A stretch of DNA of 64,000 nucleotides from Isoetes taiwanensis (taxonomy: Eukaryota > Streptophyta > Lycopodiopsida > Isoetales > Isoetaceae): positions 62,001 to 126,000 of the forward strand of contig JAJEKV010000292.1 of assembly GCA_021234155.1 (NCBI GenBank). Reading direction: 5' to 3'. This document shows, piece by piece, positions 57,276-64,000 of the stretch. Position 1 is the first letter of the stretch; each line of letters begins with the position of its first letter. Made by a program: the position numbers and the translations under genes. Under the pieces are notes generated by a model. It was not told where the DNA came from. It did not search any database and saw nothing but the letters and a program-made list of their open reading frames with translations.

Positions 57276-57635
57276 TTCCTATCTGGTAAGAATCCTATAT
57301 GGGCTTCGTCGTTGCTTCTAATTCCAAAACCGGTAATGTCCCTTTGATATTTCTGTTTTATTTGTCAATTTGTACCGAGATCGTTCATTACGTTTGCAAG
57401 TTTAGTGATCCAATTAAGCGGTTTTCATAGTCCTTTTTAATTATTAAACATTTCTTCCTATCTGGTAAGAATCCTATATGGGCTTCGCCGTTGCTTCTAC
57501 TTCCAAAACTGGTAATGTCCCTTTGATATTTCTGTTTTGTTTGTCAATTTGTACCGAGATCGTGCATTACGTTTGCAAGTTTAGTGATTCAATTAGCGGT
57601 TTTCGTAGTCCTTTTCGTATTAAACATTTCTTGTT
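57276..57635. repeat. Tandem duplication, 179-bp unit
   Basis: 57276-57454 and 57455-57635 align with few changes. Each contains TTCCTATCTGGTAAGAATCC and GTACCGAGATCGT. Confidence 0.9.
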
Positions 57636-57639
57636 TTTG

Positions 57640-58060
57640 TAGGTGCATTCATCCAAGTGTTTGATTTGTAGACAATTTCTTCAACGAAAACGTATTCTTC
57701 CATAAGTTTTGTGATGCCTTTTTTCCGTTGCAAATGGAATTATCTGTACTTGAAAACCATCCGTGATGGCTTAGATGTCAATGAACAAAATCAGAGCATC
57801 AGTCCAAGCCATGCCAAATATAATGTACAAGCCATGCTAATATTTCCTGCATGAGAATATTTTGTTACCTGCTTATCATAACGGTGTACATGACATGGAT
57901 TAGTCTGGCAAATAAGGTCCAAAGCCTTAACTTTTCCCAATAGATATACTCAGCAGCTTGAAACATTAGTTGGGTATATAATCGGTGCATTATTGGGTAA
58001 AAGCACGAAAGGGTGTCACGTACATAAATCTTGAATTGAAGGGCAATTTGTGCTTTTTTT
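57640..58060. other. AT-rich DNA, nothing recognised
   Basis: No coding or repeat feature is supported before the ATGTACAT copy at 58075. Confidence 0.4.
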
Positions 58061-58399
58061 GGGGTACATTTTAGATGTACATCAAGATACTATGGTTTGT
58101 CGTTTTGTGTCGGATATGCAATGATTGCAAGATCATCCACGACATTCCCCGAAATTCTTGGTTAACCACCGAACCACCAGAACCAATTGAATGGATCCGT
58201 CCCTCCCTTTCCGAAATCCCCCCTTTCACGGGGCCGAACACCGAGCGAATTCGAAGCAAACACATGCCAATTGAATCTACAAAAATACAAATCAATTTCA
58301 ATCTGTTCATGGAGGGTGAGAATTCCAATGGAAGTGATGGTTCTAAAGCGTAAGTATGCCGACATTGGCGGTGTTATGCCACAAAACAAATAAAGCGGC

Positions 58400-58920
58400 G
58401 TGTTGGACAATTCGGTGGGTGCATCCTCGATTCTTTGGCAAGCGCCGTCGGATCAAAGATTAGTTTTTGTGATCGTTTGTTGCAAGATGGCGAGGCTTTT
58501 TCTGTTTTCGAACTGTAATTGGAAATCCTTCGAAGTTATTGTTATGAAATCAATGATGAAACTTGAAAGATGGGCTTCAAAAAGTAAAATCACGCTAATA
58601 GCAAAGATAAATTGGCTGCAAAACATTCTTTGTTATCAATGATTGTTGGAAAAAAGGAGATATAAACAAGAATGTTTCTTCAAAATTGCTAAAGATCTGA
58701 CCAAGAAATTTATCAAAGCTGCGACAAGAAGGAAGATAATGTCATTAAGTGGAGCAAATGTATGGGCTTTGGCGGGAAGGATGCCAAGATCAAATAGAAT
58801 CGATGATTCAATCAAATGTCGGGTTAAAGTGAATTTTGGCTTGACAATACCAAAGTTTCACCAAAGGTTAGAGATGTCATGAAGAGGAGAACACAAGCAA
58901 TACAATACCTTGATATCTCA
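58400..58920 (+). pseudogene. N-terminal part of the transposase-like gene
   Basis: Frames at 58400-58642 and 58643-58882 are separated by a stop. The second, with a frame change, leads to a TKVSP-like and DVMKRRTQAIQYLDI-like segment (about 58845-58915) that fits the region ahead of the core in this family. The rest is Lys-rich with no motif I can name. Confidence 0.4.
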
Positions 58921-59143
58921 CAGGTTTGCTCTTGTAATTGAATCAATTCAGTTTTGGAGATTATGTTTTCTTCCAAAATTCTTTCATGACTTTCTTCTGT
59001 ACATTCTAGTTACATTTCAGTGACTTTGTTAATGAATACACATGGTTTTCATGAAATGTATTGCATTTTACTTTGTTTACATTTATACATTGTTTACCGC
59101 GATGGAGAAATCTTGCGGTGATGTGCTATTAGGTACTTTTTAG

Positions 59144-59494
59144 ATGTACATCCATTTACATGTCCATGTTTTTGCATTTACATGTACTTGAATATCAAAA
59201 TTACATCATTTTACAGTTTAGTGTACTTTCAGGTAATGAAGCCAAACAAATCTGACATATGTACATTAGTTGTACTAATATTGTAACATTAATGTGATGT
59301 ACTAATATTGGAACATTAATTAGATGTACCTTGGATGTACATTGGATGTACATTGGATGTACATTGGATGTCTGATGTGAGATCGATGGAGGCTGTTGGT
59401 ACGTACATTAGATGTCTTGATGTCTGATAGATGTACATTAGATGTCTGATGATAACAGATCGGTTAGGCTGTTGGATGGACATTTTATGTACAT
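59144..59494. repeat. ATGTACAT palindrome group, internal
   Basis: ATGTACAT occurs at 59144, 59259, 59335, 59346, 59357, 59431 and 59487. The three at 59335-59364 are an ATGTACATTGG unit repeated at 11-bp steps. GATGTC-containing variants fill the gaps. The group lies between two coding parts, as if in an intron. Confidence 0.85.
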
Positions 59495-59869
59495 AGACCA
59501 TACATTAATTGTACAATAGTATAGTTCAATACTCTTTTGGCATCACGGTTCCGACATCATTTTGCTAACATGGTCTTTAATGGTTTTGTTATTGCGGTCG
59601 AGCTTTATCAGCGGTTTGTATATCGGAATCGATACCAAAATTAAGCCTTGACGGTTAAAGTATCGAAACCTGATTGCATAAGGAAATTGAAGGAGAGAAA
59701 CACATGTTGTTGTGTCAAACATGAGCAAGCGGTCTGTCTGAGAAAGGCCTTCAATGATATGAGGAGATCCTACATGTTAATTGCACTTTGCTGCTGCGAT
59801 TAATACGTGCATCGACAAAACAATGGAGTATGTCAAGCAAACAAGAAGACTTTTGATAATGTTAGTATC

Positions 59870-61030
59870 TTGTGGAGGTCAGCGGTTTGCGAGAAATTTG
59901 TAGCGGATGAATGGCATAAACTAAAATGCATCAAAGCGCGAATGTGATGAATGTGGAGTGAAGAAATTCGACATCTGTCCAAAGCGAGGAAGATGGAATT
60001 CAGAATGTGGTGGGGCAAGTATATGCATATGTCAATGAGCCATCAAAAAGGTACATCGAAGGCTTAGATTAGTTGATCAGAATGACAAAGCATCTGTTTT
60101 GTTAAAGAACATGAAAAATCAGCTTGCTAAGTTCTGAGATCATAACTTTACGGCACTGCTTGGCGGAACAAGCAGTTTAAAAGATGTGTTGAGAAACTCT
60201 CGGATAATAGTGTGTTGCATTTGTTGACTTTGCGAGAGAACTACACATTGAAACCGAGGGGACGAAGTGCAATCCGAGCATTGGAATCTGATCAAATTAG
60301 TATTTTGGTCCATATTTCAATGATGAAAATAGAAGGTAAGCTTAAAAAAAGCGGTGCATTTCTATGTTTTAGGATATGAGAAAGCATGACACTCATTTTT
60401 GTGCAACATGGTTTTAAATTACATTTGGGGTGGCTTAAGAATAATGGAGGTGGACACATAAACCTTCATTATGTGTGGTCGGATGGTTGTGCATCTCAAT
60501 TCAAATCTGCCTTGCGGGCATGGTATGGAATCTGTAGATACCATGTTGAAAATAAAATCGAGTGATATGGAATTTCTTTGGATCTGGCCATGGGAAAGGC
60601 ACACATGATGGCGAGGCTGGTATAGCAAAGTTGTTTTGAGCGGCGAGAGAAAACAAAATGGCATGCCGGTGACAAGTCTGAGCTTGACTTGTGCGGTTTA
60701 AGGGCCAAGGAATCGGATTGTGAAAGGGTGTTTTGGGAGGTTGGAAAAGCAGATGTGAGCAGGCGGCAAGCATTCAATTGCAAGACTTTACGGTACTTTC
60801 GGCGGATACATTACGTGTCAACTATAAACCAATGAGATCCAACAAAGTTGCTATCTGAGACCACTCTCGTGCTTTTGTGATGCTTGCATTAACTTCAATT
60901 GGTTGAATTGTGAGAACATTAAACATTGTGGAGAATGGTCTCTAAAAGTTTGGAGACCCACGGATCATATTGCCTCTTGTGGTGAAGCTGAAAATGATGT
61001 GGATGTTTTTTGTATGCGGAAGGCGAGGCT
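59870..61030 (+). pseudogene. Transposase-like core and Cys-rich tail (frameshifted)
   Basis: ECGVKKFDIC (about 59947-59980) is a Cys pair ahead of the core. RENYTLKP followed, in an adjoining frame, by DEVQSEHWN and by SDQISILVHI (about 60233-60335) is the first conserved block. VWSDGCASQFKSA (60473-60511) is the second, and WNFFGSGHGKGTHDG (about 60568-60612) the third. A Cys-rich segment SCFCDACINFNWLNC (about 60865-60910) ends the match. Acidic residues spaced through RNase H-like blocks suggest a DD(D/E)-type transposase, but I cannot assign a superfamily. Many stops show it is dead. Confidence 0.55.
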
Positions 61031-61544
61031 GGTTTAGATGACCTTTGTAGGAGTTTGGATGTATTTGTGTCTTTGCGGCACCGGACAATGTGGAAGGTGT
61101 TTCATACTATGTTATCATGTGCACGAGGGGAAAAGCATGCATTGGAAGAAGATTCAATTGATGACTATGGAAATGATTACTCTGCTTTGGCACTAGTGTC
61201 ATTGAAGGACAATATTATGAACTAATCCCGGCTGCCACAATAAGTATAAAGCTGCTTCCTACTAAGAATGTTTTGGTACTGCGAGAATCTGTGATTGGGG
61301 TTGAATCCCATTCAAGAAAGTAAAACACAAAATTTGAAGGGGCAAGCCCTGACATTTCACTTGCGGATGAAGTCCATGAGACATTGTTATCACAACTTCC
61401 GGCCAATTGTAGATGACTTGGACTAAGTCGGATCTGTGGTACTTTCAGAAATATTGTAATACTTTGTTCATATAAGAGATAAGAACTGAACAAATTTTCA
61501 TTGTACATGACAAGGACTACTTCAATAGTGCATTAGGTACATCA

Positions 61545-61585
61545 ATGTACATAATATGTACATCCTATGTACATCTTATGTACAT
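61545..61585. repeat. ATGTACAT palindrome group, downstream
   Basis: Four copies at 61545, 61556, 61567 and 61578, exactly 11 bp apart, with variable 3-bp spacers. Confidence 0.88.
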
Positions 61586-61599
61586 CATTGTACATTCGA

Positions 61600-62339
61600 G
61601 AGATATTTGTTAAGTGTAAGTTGATTAGAATTGAACATAAGAAAGTTGAATTACATAAACATTAAAAATAGTTTGGTCATGGCAAAGATAAGAAATGGAC
61701 AGGTTTTCATGTACAAATGGTTCATATATTTATATTGTGGACATAAATACAACACACTGAAAGTGAGCATGGCTCATAATTCATGGCCTAGCTTCAAAAT
61801 GTCATTAGGGAGCGATATCTTATGACTATTGCATCATGTCTTCCAGCCGCCTAGAAATTTTGTAGAGATATCCTCTGCGATAGTCCATGCGGTTTCTATA
61901 GCTCGTGCCCGCGGCAAACCTTTCCATCCTACATGGCCTTCATCTTCGGGACCGTGCCTTCCCCAAGGGTTGTGCAACAAGTGAGTTCTTTGCCAATATA
62001 CATTTTGTGGTTGCTCGTTCCTCATAGTTTTCAATTTGGTCAACCTTTTCCCACAGTCCAGGAACAGCAGTATAGAGGCGATAATCGGTCCCCAACCCTA
62101 TGTGCTTGCAGCTTGTGTTGGTTTCTATTACCTCTGGGTCTTGTGAGAACTCTATCTCTTAGTTTCATAATAGTCTTTTGTGTTTGGTCCATTCATCTAC
62201 AAAGCAAATGAAGATTGACTTAATTATGTATACACACTCATAATTGTACCAATAAGAAAGACAGTAAAAACAGAGTACTCAAGTGCAATGAACAAAAACT
62301 TTCATACATATATTCATAACATTTGAATTTGTACATCGG
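61600..62339. other. Gap with one open minus frame
   Basis: A minus-strand frame (62043-61834) includes HGPEDEGHVGWKGLPRARAI and ends KFLGGWKT. It could be a 3' exon of the FCP1-like gene upstream, but I cannot join it. The rest is AT-rich. Confidence 0.35.
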
Positions 62340-63951
62340 TTTTAGTCTGTACCAACAATGGGCCACTTTCGAGAGGCCAATAACATGGCGGTTTTCTCCA
62401 TTGCTTGCTCCATATATTGACTAAATTTAGGCGTGAGCACCCAAGTTCTTTGCCATAGTTTGCCCGACAAAATATTTTCCCACTGCTCGATATGCTATCT
62501 GCTGCATTAGTCATTGGATGCTCTTTTACATACACTATACCATCTTGACCATTTTCAATCCATTAAGCCATGGAATGAGCTCCATGACAAACAAACCATG
62601 TCTTGACTAATATTGGTGTCAAGAGAAAGGACATATGTAGCTTCCTACGGGATTGAGTGGATTTGTATCTCTCGTCATCGATCAAAGCGTATTTCCATAG
62701 TACTCACGGGTACTCTTTCCATACCCAGACTAATGGCTTCACAAACAACCCCTTTTGAGGTTGGTAGGGTGTTTGTGTGGCGAGAATCAACTCTTGCTCT
62801 GGCTGTAAACAAACTTTGACTTTATGGAAAAAGCATCACAAATTTGATCCACAATTGGTAGAAGATTTTTAGAAGTGAGTGAAGACCAGATGGCAACATC
62901 AAACCCTTCTCTTACAAATGCAAACAGTGATGCTAACCCTGGCCTGCAGTAAAATAACCTGTTTCCTATATTGAATTGAAGCTCATCTTTCTGGATCTTT
63001 TGGTATCTTGAGTTAATATTTTCATTCTTGTGCACACTCTTGCCCAACACAGAATTTAAGTCAAAGATAATGAGCTTTCTCCCTGAATTAGATGATTCAC
63101 CTGTCAGCAACAAAACACTTGAGAGTCTATTCACAATTTATAATTACATTTCAGATTACACAATTGAGAAAACACATTGATAATTACACAATTCTTATTT
63201 GCACAGGTGTAAGTGAGCCAAATAAATTAATTTTTTCATTACTTATTGAGTACAAAGAAGCTCGGAGCATGGCTCATACAAAACTGTAATTCACAAACAA
63301 GTCAAAGGGACTATCTACCCTGTGTAGGAACAACTGCTTGTATATTCATCTCGCCTTCTACAATTAATGCCTCCATTAGATGATCCCTCCGTGACTTGGC
63401 ATAGGCATCGGTGAACCAAGCTGGGTGTCATGCATGGTGCACAAGTATTAGAGGACTATACCAACAAATAACTAATAGGAAAATAACATGTTCTACTTAC
63501 AAAAATGGAGTTTGGGCATTGCATCAACCACGGCATCTATGAATTTTGTGCATGTAAGCCACAATGTACATGCAAGGGTTCTTTGGTACTAGTTTCGGCA
63601 TTTTAGGATGAGAACACGGGGAGCATCAAAGTTCTTCCTACCATGGTTTAATTTTGTTGGATCCGAGCATCATGTTATTGATCACAAGCTTATGAAACAC
63701 TGCAAAATTGCAATGTGAGAATAAATCAAGCATAAGAAATTGCAATATGAGAATAATCAAATCATAAAACTAAAGCGAAACTCATACTTACTACGGACCA
63801 CTTTAGCATCGGGTACATAGCCTTTGGGGAGAGAGGATCGTATACTTGGGCTAGCTATAGATGGACAAGAGCTTTTCACAGGACCAGCAAGCACAAGTAT
63901 TGCCAATGCCACATTTGGGCCTTGAGGAGTGGAACAAATATGTATTGGCAT
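62340..63951 (-). pseudogene. FCP1/NIF-like HAD-domain gene, 3' part frameshifted
   Basis: FCP1-type HAD domains dephosphorylate proteins such as RNA polymerase II tails. Exons read as about 63951-63792 (donor GTAAGT), about 63588-63502 (CTKFIDAVVDAMPKLHF, donor GTAAGT), 63420-63319 (WFTDAYAKSRRDHLMEALIV) and 63100-62787. Frames and phases agree at the last two joints. Exon 4 has KLIIFDLNSVLGKS, where the usual D-x-D-G-T/V is D-L-N-S-V, so the second Asp is missing; then FYCRPGLASLFAF and FDVAIWSS. A TGA at 62787 ends the frame, but the match continues in other frames: IDDERYKS (about 62680) and LNPVGSYICP (about 62645). It is a recently broken or catalytically altered gene. Exon 1 start is unknown. 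Confidence 0.65.
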
Positions 63952-64000
63952 CTTGCAATCAAAATGCCATCAGCCCTTCCTTTATGTTAGTGTTCTATGC
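63952..64000. other. Window edge
   Basis: Too short to interpret. The FCP1-like gene may extend beyond the window. Confidence 0.3.

Larger units (their letters stand above)
58060..61590 (+). mobile_element. Putative DNA transposon with SDG/HGKG transposase-like gene
   Basis: A decayed plus-strand protein-coding region is flanked and split by ATGTACAT palindromes: 58075, a group at 59144-59494, and a group at 61545-61585. Two of the groups repeat at exactly 11-bp spacing. The protein resembles an uncharacterised family with conserved D-x-A-E-N-Y, S-D-G-x-x-x-Q-F-K and H-G-K-G blocks that I recall as dispersed multicopy genes in animals and plants. Terminal inverted repeats and a target duplication were not found, so the limits are set by the palindromes. 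Confidence 0.45.

Overview
The window is nuclear DNA from a land plant with a large genome full of transposons. The plant signals are a spliced family-1 UDP-glycosyltransferase, a decayed PPR gene, a chromodomain Ty3/gypsy element, a Ty1/copia element and several plant-type LINE fragments. A tyrosine-recombinase (DIRS/Ngaro-like) retrotransposon and two unusual transposase- or methyltransferase-like genes fit a fern or other non-seed plant better than a flowering plant. That is a guess from gene style, not a demonstration. No bacterial or organellar layout is present.

Layout. 0.3-4.8 kb: a decayed multi-exon gene whose 3' half reads as a beta-class amino-methyltransferase, with about 28 copies of the palindrome GGTATAAATTTATACC in arrays (about 30 bp apart) in its non-coding parts. 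4.9-5.1 kb: end of a CTAT-tailed retroelement. 6.8-9.6 kb: GC-rich island ending in a LINE endonuclease relic. 11.9-19.5 kb: structurally complete Ty3/gypsy chromovirus with 1.6-kb LTRs and a TTTAG target duplication but almost no reverse transcriptase. 19.5-22.4 kb: AT-rich DNA with internal duplications. 22.4-24.2 kb: the only gene I consider intact, the glycosyltransferase, on the minus strand. 23.7-31.2 kb: an old tandem segmental duplication carrying the gene's 5' end, its upstream DNA and a LINE; the first copy was later split by a second LINE. 31-37 kb: LINE scraps and AT-rich DNA. 37.5-44.9 kb: minus-strand tyrosine-recombinase retrotransposon (gag, RT, RNase H, recombinase) between 147-bp direct repeats. 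47.2-47.8 kb: PPR pseudogene. 51.0-53.6 kb: Ty1/copia internal region, minus strand. 54.2-57.6 kb: hairpin, CTATT-tailed retroelement end, possible Helitron start and a short exon chain. 58.0-61.6 kb: decayed transposase-like gene with SDG and HGKG motifs, bracketed by ATGTACAT palindromes spaced exactly 11 bp apart. 62.3-64.0 kb: minus-strand spliced gene with an FCP1/NIF-like HAD domain, frameshifted near its 3' end.

The genes do not form a pathway. The recurring theme is mobile elements at different stages of decay. The most unusual feature is that two unrelated element-like genes each keep a private short palindrome, repeated at regular spacing, in their non-coding parts. Coordinates of degenerate features are hand-read and approximate.
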